A stretch of DNA of 64,000 nucleotides from Tunturibacter gelidoferens (GCF_040358255.1 NZ_CP132938.1:4092001-4156000), one strand, 5' to 3'; shown: positions 18,466 through 26,904, counted from the first letter of the stretch. A program made the numbers and translations. Notes: generated by a model from the letters alone, not told the origin.

Positions 18466-19758
18466 GTGGGTTTGAACGAAGCGAATCACTTGATTTTTGT
18501 CTCGATCGCTGCATATCGCGATCCGCAGCTGGTTCCTACGATGGAAGACTGCATCGCGAAGGCTCGCCACCCGGAACGACTGCGATTTGGTATCTGCTGG
18601 CAACACGATCCGAAGGAAGATACTTTTCCCTTTCGCAATGACGACTGCTTCAGGATACTTGCCGTTGATTGGCGGGAGAGTAAGGGGGCCTGCTGGGCGC
18701 GGTCCGAGGTGCTGAAGCTGTGGCGGGGCGAGGAATGGTTTCTGCAGGTGGACTCACACTGCCGGTTTGCGTGGGATTGGGATACGAAGCTGCTCGACGA
18801 GATGGGGCAGACGGAGAGCGATAAGCCGATTTTGAGTACGTATGCTTCGCCCTTTACGCCCGGTGGCGACGAGGTGCTGGCGGATGGGCCACTGCAGATG
18901 GCCTTTCAGGGCTTTACCGAGGATGGTATTCCGCATATGAAGCCGCTGGCGATTGCGGATTGGCAGAACCTGACGAGGCCGCGACGGGCGCGATTCCTTT
19001 CGGCGGGTTTTTTGTTTGCCCAGGGCACTTTTGTGGAAGAGATTGGATACGATCCCGAGTTGTATTTTCTGGGAGAGGAGACGGCGATGACGCTGCGTGC
19101 CTTCACCAGCGGATATGACCTGTTTCATCCGCAGGAGACGATTGTCTGGCACGACTACGGCAGACCGGCGGCGCCGAAGCACTGGGGAGATCACACCGAG
19201 GCTACCGAGGACAAGGCCGGTTGCTTGTGGCACGAACTGGACTCTCGCAGCAGGGAGAAGGTGCGGCGTCTGATTGCGGGACAAGCAGTGGAGAGCTTTG
19301 GATTGGGATCGACGCGGAGCCTTGAGGAGTATGAGGCTTATGCGGGACTTTCGTTCAAGCTGCGAAAGGCTCAAGATTACACGGTGCGGGGTGAGGAGCC
19401 GCCTAATCCCGAAGCTGCTCCCGACTGGGCCGGACAGATATTTCCGTGGATGGTCCGGATTACGTTTGATCGCGCGGCACTGCCTGCTGCGGCGCTCGAC
19501 GATCCCGAGTTCTGGTACGTCGGGGTGAAGGATGAGAGTCGCGCCGAGATTTATCGTCAGGACATTCCGCAATCGCAACTGGCTACGCTTCCGAGCGGCG
19601 AATCAAAGATCGTTCTGGTTTGCGAGTTTGAGTCGGGTACGATTCCCGCAGCCTGGACAGTTTGGCCGGTGAGCCGCTCGCTCGGATGGCTGAACAGGAT
19701 TGAAGGCACCCTGGGCGATGAGGACTACACGATCGTCCTCGAAGAAGACACTGAATAA
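18466..19758 (+). CDS. GlcNAc-type glycosyltransferase (PF11397-like, Skp1 GlcNAc-transferase family)
   Basis: 430 residues. FVSIAAYRDPQLVPTM at the start, then CWQHDP, RGPA/ACWARSEVLKLWRGE and QVDSHCRFAWDWD (a DxD-like metal site) match the GLCNAC family first described for the eukaryotic Skp1 N-acetylglucosaminyltransferase. Later ELYFLGEETAMTLRAFTSGYD and a conserved HDYGR region agree. The last 100 residues look like an added beta-rich domain. The acceptor is unknown; bacterial members are uncharacterised as far as I can tell from memory. It is divergent from the GT9-hldE operon and upstream of DUF4254, so a role in LPS or capsule is likely. Either GTG 18466 (GAGGA 3 nt away) or TTG 18472 (better spacing) could start it. 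Confidence 0.82.
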   Translation: MGLNEANHLIFVSIAAYRDPQLVPTMEDCIAKARHPERLRFGICWQHDPKEDTFPFRNDDCFRILAVDWRESKGACWARSEVLKLWRGEEWFLQVDSHCRFAWDWDTKLLDEMGQTESDKPILSTYASPFTPGGDEVLADGPLQMAFQGFTEDGIPHMKPLAIADWQNLTRPRRARFLSAGFLFAQGTFVEEIGYDPELYFLGEETAMTLRAFTSGYDLFHPQETIVWHDYGRPAAPKHWGDHTEATEDKAGCLWHELDSRSREKVRRLIAGQAVESFGLGSTRSLEEYEAYAGLSFKLRKAQDYTVRGEEPPNPEAAPDWAGQIFPWMVRITFDRAALPAAALDDPEFWYVGVKDESRAEIYRQDIPQSQLATLPSGESKIVLVCEFESGTIPAAWTVWPVSRSLGWLNRIEGTLGDEDYTIVLEEDTE

Positions 19759-19845
19759 AATATGCGGTGTCTCTGTTGAGGGTCTTTGAGTGGACAGGAC
19801 CCTGACTGCAGCAACTGGTAAAGTCTTTGATTGGGAGGAGGGCCT

Positions 19846-20433
19846 ATGCTCGATGCACTTCTGATAACCCGGATGCAGGACGAGATGACCGCAGCCCTGC
19901 ATGTGACAGAGAACGAGGAGGGGTTTGAGACTGGCGCTGATGGGTTGATGGCGCTGGCGATAGCGCAGCATCAGGCCAACTTCGAGCTCTGGCATGAGGA
20001 GGATAAAGCGAGGGTTCCGGGCGTGGCGGACACGGAGATCGTGCGGGTGAAGCATGCGATCGATGCGTTAAACCAGCGACGGAACGATCTGGTGGAGAAG
20101 ATGGATCTGTGGCTGATGGCTCGGCTGGAGCAGGATCCGATTGCTCCCCTGCACTCGGAGACGCCGGGGCTGATGATTGATCGACTCTCCATTCTGGCGT
20201 TGAAGATTTACCACACGCGGGAGGAGGCGCACAGGGCGAGCGCGACCGAGGAGCATCGCTCGCGCAACGTGGGACGGCTGGCTTTGCTGGCGGAGCAGCG
20301 CCAGGATTTGGCAGGCTGCCTGGATGTGCTGTGGAGCGAGGTGCTGGGGGGAAGGCGACGGTTTAAGCTCTATCGGCAGATGAAGATGTATAACGACCCG
20401 GAGTTGAACCCGGCGGTGTACGGGCGGAGTTAG
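19846..20433 (+). CDS. DUF4254 family protein
   Basis: 195 residues, largely helical and rich in charged residues, with LIDRLSILALKIYH-like and NVGRLALLAEQRQDL segments typical of DUF4254. These small proteins are found beside LPS and heptosyltransferase genes in several phyla but have no known activity. Here it follows the GlcNAc-type transferase by 87 bp and lies within 2 kb of a heptose operon, in line with that pattern. The ATG at 19846 is chosen because GGAGGAGG lies just upstream; a TTG 15 bases earlier is part of that Shine-Dalgarno region. Confidence 0.8.
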   Translation: MLDALLITRMQDEMTAALHVTENEEGFETGADGLMALAIAQHQANFELWHEEDKARVPGVADTEIVRVKHAIDALNQRRNDLVEKMDLWLMARLEQDPIAPLHSETPGLMIDRLSILALKIYHTREEAHRASATEEHRSRNVGRLALLAEQRQDLAGCLDVLWSEVLGGRRRFKLYRQMKMYNDPELNPAVYGRS

Positions 20434-20500
20434 CCATTTGCGGTGTGATGAGACTTGGAACGATAGAGGGGGGTTCCGTTGCACCCGCACTGAGGTGGGG

Positions 20501-20529
20501 TTGACCTGAAGGCCAGGTCTGCGTATAAA
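20501..20529 (+). promoter_or_regulatory. Strong candidate sigma70 promoter for the TPR gene
   Basis: TTGACC (20501-20506) and TATAAA (20524-20529) are separated by exactly 17 bp, close to consensus on both elements. The start of transcription would be near 20536, about 70 bp before the ATG at 20608. This is the clearest promoter I see in the window. Confidence 0.6.
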
Positions 20530-20607
20530 ACCGACACGAGAACAAACTAAATTGAGCACCCGTTAGAATGGGAGAGCTCAGAAACGCCTTAGGCGACAGG
20601 AATGACG

Positions 20608-21171
20608 ATGGCTCAGACAAAGACTGCAACTGCACCTGCAACAAAACGTGCTCCACGCACGATCGCTGGAACCATTCCTCAGACAAACGACAATGCGCGC
20701 GCGCAAGTGGTGGCTCATTACGAAACTGCGCTGCGGCTGATGCAGGATGGAAAGTACGACAAGGCCCATGCTGCGTTCGACAAGATGCTGGCTGCAGGCG
20801 CAGGTGAACTGAGCGACCGGGTCCGCATGTACTCGACTGCCTGTGCGCAGCAGATGATCAAGGGAAAGAATGCCTTTTCCAACTGCGAAGAACAATACGA
20901 TTACGCCATCTCTCTGCTGAACGACGGACACTACGAAGATGCCCGGGAGCACTTCAACCTGATCCTGAAGGAGAATGATAAGGCGGACTATGCCTTTTAC
21001 GGTCTCGCGGTGCTGGCGAGCATGACGGGAGATTCGCATCATTGCCTGGAGCATCTGACCGAGGCGATCCGACAGAATCCACGGAACAGGATTCAGGCGC
21101 GGGCTGACTCGGACTTTCAGGATATGGCCGACGATCCTCGTTTTACGGAGCTGCTGTATCCCGAGGCGTAA
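20608..21171 (+). CDS. Tetratricopeptide-repeat protein
   Basis: 187 residues. After a low-complexity Thr/Ala-rich leader of about 30 residues, TPR-like helices appear: AHYETALRLMQDGKYDKAHAAFDK (about 37-58), QYDYAISLLNDGHYEDAREHFN and a third, CLEHLTEAIRQNP. No signal peptide or membrane segment, so it is probably a cytoplasmic scaffold for protein contacts. The second ATG (20608) has AGGA at 6 nt and is preferred over ATG 20602. It has its own strong promoter and lies 60 bp before yvcK, so the two may form an operon. The partner is unknown. Confidence 0.8.
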   Translation: MAQTKTATAPATKRAPRTIAGTIPQTNDNARAQVVAHYETALRLMQDGKYDKAHAAFDKMLAAGAGELSDRVRMYSTACAQQMIKGKNAFSNCEEQYDYAISLLNDGHYEDAREHFNLILKENDKADYAFYGLAVLASMTGDSHHCLEHLTEAIRQNPRNRIQARADSDFQDMADDPRFTELLYPEA

Positions 21172-21230
21172 CTACGAACTTGCTCCAGGCCGACAGCGCT
21201 TCGTTTAGGCTGGTGTAGGAGAACCTGCGC

Positions 21231-22337
21231 ATGTCGTTGCGGAAGCTGACCGAATCGAAAGAAAAAGACCTTCGGGTGGTTGCCATTGGCGGCGGCACGG
21301 GGTTGTCGACGCTGCTGCGGGGGCTGAAGCGGTACGTGGTGACTCCGGACCGGAGAAGAGGGATTCGGCTGGGAGAGTCTGCGCGGGTCGAGCGGGCTCC
21401 TACGCCACCCTGCCCTGAGGCGCACTGCATCATTCGGGAGCTCTCGGCGGTGGTTACGGTGACCGACGATGGCGGCTCGTCCGGGCGTCTGCGCGAGGAC
21501 TTCAAGATGCTTCCGCCGGGGGACATCCGGAACTGCATGGTCGCGCTCTCGGAGGATGAGCACCTGCTGTCGAAGCTGTTTCAGTATCGTTTCGAGCATG
21601 GCGAGCTGGAGGGGCATAGCTTCGGCAACCTCTTTGTGGCCGCGCTCTCGCACATCACGGGAGACTTTGCCCAGGCGGTGCAGATGTCCTCGCAGATTCT
21701 CGCCGCGCGGGGGAAGATCTTCCCTGCTACGAATACGAACGTGACATTGGCGGCGGATATGGACGATGGCTCGCTGGTGCGGGGGGAGACCAATATTACG
21801 GCCAGTAAGCGCAGCATCGTGGAGCTGCGGCTGGAGCCGGAGACTGCCGATCCTCTGCCGCAGACGCTGGAGGCTATAGCAAATGCTGACCTGATCACTC
21901 TGGGGCCGGGATCGCTTTACACTTCGCTGATCACAAACATGCTGGTTCGCGGCATCCCGGAGGCGCTGGCGGCGTCGCGGGCTACCAAGGTGTTTGTGTG
22001 CAACCTGATGACGCAGGCCAACGAGTCGCTGGGGCTGACAGCCTCTCAGCATATCGAGAAGATCATGCAGCATGCGGGTGGGGTCAAGGTTCCAATCTTC
22101 GACTATGCGCTGATCAATACGGGGGATATCTCGGCGGCGCGGCTGGAGCAGTATGCGCGTGAGGGGCAGCAGCCGATCGTGGCGGACCTGGAGCGCGTTC
22201 GGGCGCTGGGGGTGGAGCCGGTGATGGGCAACTTTGTCCATGAGGGCGATGTGTTGCGGCATGACTATGACCTTTTGGCGGAGCGGCTGCTGGAGCTGGG
22301 GATGGAGCGTCCGGTGGCGGTTTCGGGTGTGGGGTAG
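21231..22337 (+). CDS. yvcK: Gluconeogenesis factor / uridine diphosphate-sugar binding protein, YvcK (CofD-like)
   Basis: 368 residues. VVAIGGGTGLSTLLRGLK at the start and VTDDGGSSGRLREDF around residue 80 are the family signatures, followed by PPGDIRNCMVALSE and LGPGSLYTSLI. YvcK proteins bind UDP-sugars and, in Bacillus and relatives, affect carbon use and peptidoglycan synthesis. Members often have a longer loop near residues 40-65; here it is RRGIRLGESARVERAPTPP. GGAG lies 10 nt before the ATG. It ends in front of a strong terminator at 22437-22461. Confidence 0.92.
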   Translation: MSLRKLTESKEKDLRVVAIGGGTGLSTLLRGLKRYVVTPDRRRGIRLGESARVERAPTPPCPEAHCIIRELSAVVTVTDDGGSSGRLREDFKMLPPGDIRNCMVALSEDEHLLSKLFQYRFEHGELEGHSFGNLFVAALSHITGDFAQAVQMSSQILAARGKIFPATNTNVTLAADMDDGSLVRGETNITASKRSIVELRLEPETADPLPQTLEAIANADLITLGPGSLYTSLITNMLVRGIPEALAASRATKVFVCNLMTQANESLGLTASQHIEKIMQHAGGVKVPIFDYALINTGDISAARLEQYAREGQQPIVADLERVRALGVEPVMGNFVHEGDVLRHDYDLLAERLLELGMERPVAVSGVG

Positions 22338-22436
22338 GTACCCCCCTCCCCGTACTTAGTGTGTGCAAAGTCTTCGAAGATAATGGTTTAGGTCTGGACC
22401 TATCCTTGCTTAGGGCTGACTTAGGGTTGAAATGCA

Positions 22437-22461
22437 ATGCCCCGGCTTTTGGCCGGGGCAT
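22437..22461 (+). terminator. Rho-independent terminator after yvcK
   Basis: A 10-bp perfect stem (ATGCCCCGGC / GCCGGGGCAT) with loop TTTTG is followed by CTTTTCTTCT. It lies 100 bp after the yvcK stop. Confidence 0.8.
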
Positions 22462-22577
22462 CTTTTCTTCTGTATCCAGTATAGCTGGTGGAGGGAAACT
22501 CATGTGCCATGCGTATGTGATTGGCTGGTAAGCAGTTTTGGTGTTTTGGGGGTTGACAGCTTCTTAAAAGATTCTGT

Positions 22578-22751
22578 CCTGCCGGACGGGCCCACTGCGC
22601 GTGGGGCGGGCGTTCGCACGCCTTTTCAAAGCTTCGCGTGGTCCTCCCGTTGGTCGGAAGGAACGTCATTCGCGACCATCGGGAGCGCCGGGCGAAGCGG
22701 TATACACGTCACGAAGTGACCGCCCCACGCGCAGTGGGCCCGTCCGGCAGG
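22578..22751. repeat. Large stem-loop element with 32-bp perfect inverted arms
   Basis: Bases 22578-22609 are the exact reverse complement of 22720-22751, a 32-bp GC-rich pair. Inside the 110-base centre further pairs nest in order: GCTTCGC 22631-22637 with 22692-22698, CTCCCG 22644-22649 with 22680-22685, GGTCG 22652-22656 with 22673-22677. The whole element could fold as one long hairpin in DNA or RNA. It encodes no transposase and has no clear target-site duplication. It may be a MITE-like or large REP-type palindrome. It lies between yvcK and the 3' end of rlmN. Confidence 0.85.
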
Positions 22752-22778
22752 GACGAAATACGGGGGTCTCTCCACTGC

Positions 22779-22805
22779 GCTGTTCACGATGAGACTGTGA
22801 ACAGC
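22779..22805. repeat. 9-bp hairpin beside the large stem-loop
   Basis: GCTGTTCAC (22779-22787) pairs with GTGAACAGC (22797-22805) around a 9-base loop. It is followed by TTCGGTCGAGATGACGATC and a T-run, so it may also act as a plus-strand terminator. The tail resembles the dispersed REP-like cores seen at 24.1 and 28.5 kb. Confidence 0.5.
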
Positions 22806-22861
22806 TTCGGTCGAGATGACGATCTTTTTTGCGGTGGAGGAAGAGCGAGAGTTGGGAGCAG

Positions 22862-24040
22862 TTAGAGGGTGGCGATCTCGACGAGGGCGGGAGGTGGCTG
22901 CTCGAGGGTGCGTTTGAGCTGGCCGCAGGCGGCGTAGATGTCGCGGCCGCGGGGCTTGCGGATGAAGGCTGGGATGCCTGCTTCGCGGAGCCGCTTCTGG
23001 AAGATGCCTACGTCTTGCGGGGTGGGTTCGTGGAAGGGCATGTCGGGGCCGGAGTTCCAGACGATCAGGTTGATCTTGGCGCGGAGATTCTTCAACAGGG
23101 CGATCAGCTCGTCGGCGTGTTCGCGCTGGTCGTTGATGCCCCCGAGGAGGACGTACTCGAAGGTGACACGCTCGCGTGGGCGCAGGGGGACGGCGGAGAT
23201 GGCTTCGAGGAGCGCGGCGATGTTCCATTTGCGGGTGATGGGCATGATGGACTCGCGGACGACGTCGTTGGAGGCGTTGAGGCTGACGGCGAGCTTGGGA
23301 CGGATGTTCTCGCTGGCGAACTGTTCTATGCCGGGGAGGATGCCGGAGGTGCTGACGGTCATGCGGGACTCGGGGATGCTCATGGGGCCGGTGAGGAGGC
23401 GGACGGCGTCCATGAAGCCAGTGTAGTTCAGGAATGGCTCGCCCATGCCCATGAAGACCAGGTTGATGCGGTCGCGGCCGACTTCGACGCTGTGGCGGTT
23501 GAGGACGGCGGCTACCTGTCCGGCTATCTCTCCAGGGGTGAGGTTGCGGCGGATGCCGAGCTTGGCGGTGAGGCAGAACTGGCAGTTGACGGCGCAGCCT
23601 ACCTGGCTGGAGATGCAGATGGTGGCGCGCTTGTAATCGTCGTCATCGTGGGCTGGGTGCTCCTCTTCCTCGGCTGCCTGGGTTCCGTCGCCGCGCTCGC
23701 CTCCGTCGCCTCCTGGCATCCAGACGGTTTCGACGGTTTCGCCGTCGGCCATGCGTACGAGGTAGCGCTCGGTGCCGTCGATGGAGAGGGCGGTCTGGAC
23801 GAGCTCGGGCAGGCCTACGGTATAGCCAGAGGAGCCGAGGGCGGTGCGGAGGGTGGCCGGAAGAGTGGTGATCTGGTCGAGTGAGGGGATGCGCTGGATG
23901 TACAGGGCGTCGTAAAGCTGGCGGGCTCGGTAAGCTGGCTGGGCGAATTTCTCCATCAGACCGGTCAGCTCCTGAAGCGAGGCGCCGAAGAGCGGTTTTT
24001 CTTCAACTTTTGGATTATTAAAATGCTCTATATCATTCAT
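22862..24040 (-). CDS. rlmN: 23S rRNA (adenine-2503 C2)-methyltransferase, radical SAM
   Basis: 392 residues from the ATG at 24040. The 4Fe-4S motif CAVNCQFC, the GMGEPFLNY segment, TVSTSGILPGI and the C-terminal AACGQL (second catalytic Cys) identify RlmN, which methylates A2503 of 23S rRNA and A37 of some tRNAs with two SAM. An acidic low-complexity insert of about 25 residues, with runs EEEE and DDDD, sits just before the ICISSQVGCAVNC strand; most RlmN proteins have only a short link there. GTG at 24076 is an alternative start; neither has a Shine-Dalgarno match, and the ATG fits the usual distance to the conserved LFG segment. The N-terminal codons are unusually A/T-rich. Confidence 0.93.
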   Translation of the reverse strand: MNDIEHFNNPKVEEKPLFGASLQELTGLMEKFAQPAYRARQLYDALYIQRIPSLDQITTLPATLRTALGSSGYTVGLPELVQTALSIDGTERYLVRMADGETVETVWMPGGDGGERGDGTQAAEEEEHPAHDDDDYKRATICISSQVGCAVNCQFCLTAKLGIRRNLTPGEIAGQVAAVLNRHSVEVGRDRINLVFMGMGEPFLNYTGFMDAVRLLTGPMSIPESRMTVSTSGILPGIEQFASENIRPKLAVSLNASNDVVRESIMPITRKWNIAALLEAISAVPLRPRERVTFEYVLLGGINDQREHADELIALLKNLRAKINLIVWNSGPDMPFHEPTPQDVGIFQKRLREAGIPAFIRKPRGRDIYAACGQLKRTLEQPPPALVEIATL

Positions 24041-24107
24041 TTGTAAATATTTGGATATCTTAGATAGTTCCGACACATAGATCTGGGCTGAAAGGGACGA
24101 GCGGTTT

Positions 24108-24192
24108 GGGCAGGATCGAGTTCGTCGGGATCCTTCGCTACGCTCAGGGCAGGATCGAGTTCGTCGGGATCCTTCGCTACGCTCAGGATGAC
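24108..24192. repeat. Two tandem 39-bp REP-like units
   Basis: Bases 24108-24146 and 24147-24185 are identical 39-bp direct repeats. Each holds the hairpin core GGATCCTTCGCTACGCTCAGG, and the second is completed by GATGAC. The same core recurs at 28489-28516. They lie in the 318-bp gap between rlmN and the M16 protease gene, which divergent promoters must share; I see nothing else there. Confidence 0.85.
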
Positions 24193-24358
24193 GGCAAAAC
24201 TGTTCGCTCCTAGTCCGGCGCTCCGCTTAGATTGATAACAAAGGCTTTAGGTGTCTAGAAGCGTAGAGTCGGGCCGGAGCATCTATATAAGTCTACTCCC
24301 CTGGGTGCTACGGATGGCGCGGACCGCGCTGTGAAACAATGGAGTCTGAAGGAGTCTC

Positions 24359-25675
24359 ATGTCTTTAACGTTAGTAGATGAAGCCGCAATTACGAAGAAC
24401 GCCTCTCGCAATATCAGAAAAACTGTGTTGTCGAATGGTTTGTTGGTGCTGACCGAGAGCATGCCGCATGTGCGGAGCGTCTCGATGGGGGCCTGGGTGG
24501 GCTCTGGTTCGCGGGACGAGACGGCTGGGGTGAACGGGGTCTCGCACTTCGTCGAGCATATGGTTTTCAAGGGCACGACCTCGCGGTCGGCGCAGCAGAT
24601 TGCCCGGGAGGTAGACACGATCGGAGGCAATCTCGACGCGTTCACCGGGAAGGAGACGGTCTGCTTCAACATCAAGGTGCTGGATGAGAATGTGCCGCCG
24701 GCGCTGGATGTGTTGTCGGACCTGGTGCTGCACCCGACCTTTGCTCCCGAGGATGTGGAGCGCGAGAAGGGCGTGATTCTGGAAGAGATCAAGATGGACG
24801 AGGATAACCCCGACTATCTGGTGCATGAGGTGTGGACGCAGAACTTCTGGAAGGGCGATGCGCTGGGAAGGCCGATTCTGGGGACCGCGAAGACGGTTTC
24901 GAGCTTTGATCAGCGGACGCTGCTGAACTTTTATGCGGGGCAGTTTACTCCGCGCAATATGGTCTTTTCGGCGGCGGGAAATCTGGAGCATGATGCCTTT
25001 GTGGCGCAGGTGGAGAGGGAGTTCGGCTCGCTGGCCGCCAGCGGAGATAGTGTTCCGGTGAAGGTCGACGCTCCGAGGGCGACGCCGCACATTACGCTGA
25101 AGAGGAAAAAATCGCTGGAGCAGGTGCAGTTGTGTTTGGGGATGCCGGCGCCTCCGGTGAATGATTCGCGGCGCTATGTGGTGTACCTGATGAATACGAT
25201 GCTGGGCGGTGGGATGAGCTCCAGGCTTTTCCAGACGATTCGCGAGGACCGGGGGCTGGCTTACTCGATCTACTCGGAGATGAATCCGTTCCGGGATACC
25301 GGCTCGCTGTGCGTGTATGCGGGGACCTCGGTGGACAAGACGCTGGAGGTGTTGCAGCTTACCCTGCGGGAGTTGCGACGTCTGAAGGAAGAGACGGTCA
25401 GCGAGGTGGAGTTGAAGCGGGCCAAGGACCAGCTGAAGAGCAATATGGTGATTGGGCTGGAGAGCTCGGGCAGCAGGATGGCTAACCTGGCGCGACAGCA
25501 GATGTACTTTGGCAGATTTACGGGCGTGGATGAGATTATGCACGAGATTGAAGCGGTATCCACGACGGACGTGCAGGAGCTGGCGCAGGAGTTGTTCAAG
25601 CCGGAGACGATGGCGTTGACGCTGCTTGGAAATCTTGGCACGATGAAGATCGAGCGGGAAGATTTGGCCTGCTAG
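24359..25675 (+). CDS. M16-family zinc peptidase (mitochondrial-processing-peptidase-like)
   Basis: 438 residues. The inverted zinc motif HFVEH is at 63-67 and the third ligand Glu is at about 142-143 (ILEEIKMDED). The second half holds the usual non-catalytic M16 domain, with GLAYSIYSEMNPF and ESSGSRMANLARQ (Arg/Tyr region). These enzymes cleave short peptides or leader sequences; bacterial members of this length (YmxG/PqqL-like) probably act as clamshell homodimers in the cytoplasm or periplasm. No signal peptide is evident. GGAG lies 5 nt before the ATG. It is alone between the REP-like repeats and the pilin gene. Confidence 0.92.
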   Translation: MSLTLVDEAAITKNASRNIRKTVLSNGLLVLTESMPHVRSVSMGAWVGSGSRDETAGVNGVSHFVEHMVFKGTTSRSAQQIAREVDTIGGNLDAFTGKETVCFNIKVLDENVPPALDVLSDLVLHPTFAPEDVEREKGVILEEIKMDEDNPDYLVHEVWTQNFWKGDALGRPILGTAKTVSSFDQRTLLNFYAGQFTPRNMVFSAAGNLEHDAFVAQVEREFGSLAASGDSVPVKVDAPRATPHITLKRKKSLEQVQLCLGMPAPPVNDSRRYVVYLMNTMLGGGMSSRLFQTIREDRGLAYSIYSEMNPFRDTGSLCVYAGTSVDKTLEVLQLTLRELRRLKEETVSEVELKRAKDQLKSNMVIGLESSGSRMANLARQQMYFGRFTGVDEIMHEIEAVSTTDVQELAQELFKPETMALTLLGNLGTMKIEREDLAC

Positions 25676-25732
25676 GTCTCTCTCCTGATAGAGTTTGTTC
25701 GGTGGTCGAGATACAGAATTTGCCGAGGTTTG

Positions 25733-26269
25733 ATGAAGACGATGAACGCACGGGACCGATTGCGCGCAGGGCTACAGATACGACCGAATGAAGATGGATT
25801 TACGCTGATCGAACTGCTGATCGTGATGTCGGTGATGCTGATTCTGATGACGCTTGCAGTGCCTCAGCTGTTGAAGCTGAGGAAGCAGGCGCAGGAGACG
25901 TCGGCGGTTCAGTCGCTGCGGACGATTGGGCAGGCGGAGCTGCAGTACAACTCGGCTTATCCGGCGAATGGTTTCTCGTGCTCGCTGGCTACGCTGGGTG
26001 GGGATCCGAAGTCGGGCGCGCCTACGTCGCAGTCGGCGCAGCTGATTACGCCTGATCTGGCGAGCGGACAGAAGGCCGGGTATACGTTTGCGATCACCAA
26101 CTGCACCAAGGTGACGGTGAACAACCAGGATATGTATACCTCGTTTGAGATTACGGCGGTTCCGAACTCGATTGGAAAGACCGGTGATCGCGGCTTCTGC
26201 ACGGACGAAAACAACACCATTCGCTACGACCCGGCGGGCGGAACCAACTGCACACAGCCCATCCAGTAA
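25733..26269 (+). CDS. Type IV pilin-like / pseudopilin protein
   Basis: 178 residues. The prepilin signature is clear: a charged leader ending in EDG, then FTLIELLIVMSVMLILMTLAVP, with the cleavage before Phe at about residue 23 and the conserved Glu at +5. The soluble part has two pairs of Cys (CSLATLGG and NCTKV; FCTDE and NCTQP) that may form disulfides. It could be a type IV pilus or type II secretion subunit. No pilus machinery is in this window, so it is an isolated pilin gene. The ATG at 25733 has GAGG 6 nt away. The stop codon overlaps the ATG of the LolA-like gene by one base. Confidence 0.88.
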   Translation: MKTMNARDRLRAGLQIRPNEDGFTLIELLIVMSVMLILMTLAVPQLLKLRKQAQETSAVQSLRTIGQAELQYNSAYPANGFSCSLATLGGDPKSGAPTSQSAQLITPDLASGQKAGYTFAITNCTKVTVNNQDMYTSFEITAVPNSIGKTGDRGFCTDENNTIRYDPAGGTNCTQPIQ

Positions 26270-26904
26270 TGCTGGCGAAGGCTGTACTGATCGCGTCGTT
26301 TTGCTGCGCTCCGCTGCTGGTGGCGCAGGAGAACGACGCGTTGGTGCGTAAGGTGGATGATCACTACAACCATCTCAGTTCCCTGCGGGCTCATTACACC
26401 GAGAGCTACGCGGGGATGGGGATGAATCGCACAGAAGAGGGCACGTTGCTGCTGAAGAAGCCGGGGCGGATGCGGTGGAGCTATGCTGCGCCGGTGGGCA
26501 AGGTGTTTGTGCTGGATGGGAAGTTTGCTTGGTTCTACACGCCGGGCGATGCGCAGGCTACGCGGGTGCCCGCGAAACAGTTGGATGATCTGCGGTCGCC
26601 GCTGCGGTTTCTGCTGGGGCATACGCAGCTGAAAAAGGAGCTGGATAACCTGACTGTGGTGGTGGATGGGACGGGGTTTGTGATCTCGGGTGTGCCGAAG
26701 GGGATGGCGCAGAGGGTGAAGCTGCTGTCTCTTTGGGTGACTGCAGCGGGGGCGATAGAGCGCATGAAGCTGGAAGAGGTGGATGGGGCGGTGACGGAGT
26801 TTGCGTTTACAGGAATGCAGGAGAATGTGCCCCTGAAAGATGGGGATTTTGGGTTTGTCCCGCCGGATGGGGTGAGTGTGGTGGAGGGGCTGCCGCCGAT
26901 TTAG
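26269..26904 (+). CDS. lolA: LolA-like outer-membrane lipoprotein carrier
   Basis: 211 residues. Signal peptide at 1-20 (AKAVLIASFCCAPLLVAQ), then LRAHYTESYAGMGMN and GTLLLKKPGRMRWSYAAP, the typical LolA/LppX fold start in which a beta sheet wraps lipid chains. LolA carries lipoproteins through the periplasm to the outer membrane. It is translationally coupled to the pilin gene (TAATG). The call rests on the fold pattern and length; a wider LolA-like protein of other function is possible. Confidence 0.82.
   Translation: MLAKAVLIASFCCAPLLVAQENDALVRKVDDHYNHLSSLRAHYTESYAGMGMNRTEEGTLLLKKPGRMRWSYAAPVGKVFVLDGKFAWFYTPGDAQATRVPAKQLDDLRSPLRFLLGHTQLKKELDNLTVVVDGTGFVISGVPKGMAQRVKLLSLWVTAAGAIERMKLEEVDGAVTEFAFTGMQENVPLKDGDFGFVPPDGVSVVEGLPPI

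Noticed and set aside
21117..22262. Minus-strand open frame of 381 codons
   Set aside because: Antisense to yvcK, with no recognisable domain and a biased Arg/Leu/Pro composition.
22578..22751. Possible insertion sequence
   Set aside because: Only 174 bp, no transposase frame and no clear target duplication. Kept as a repeat only.
24371..25543. Minus-strand open frame of 390 codons
   Set aside because: Antisense to the M16 peptidase whose zinc motif is intact.
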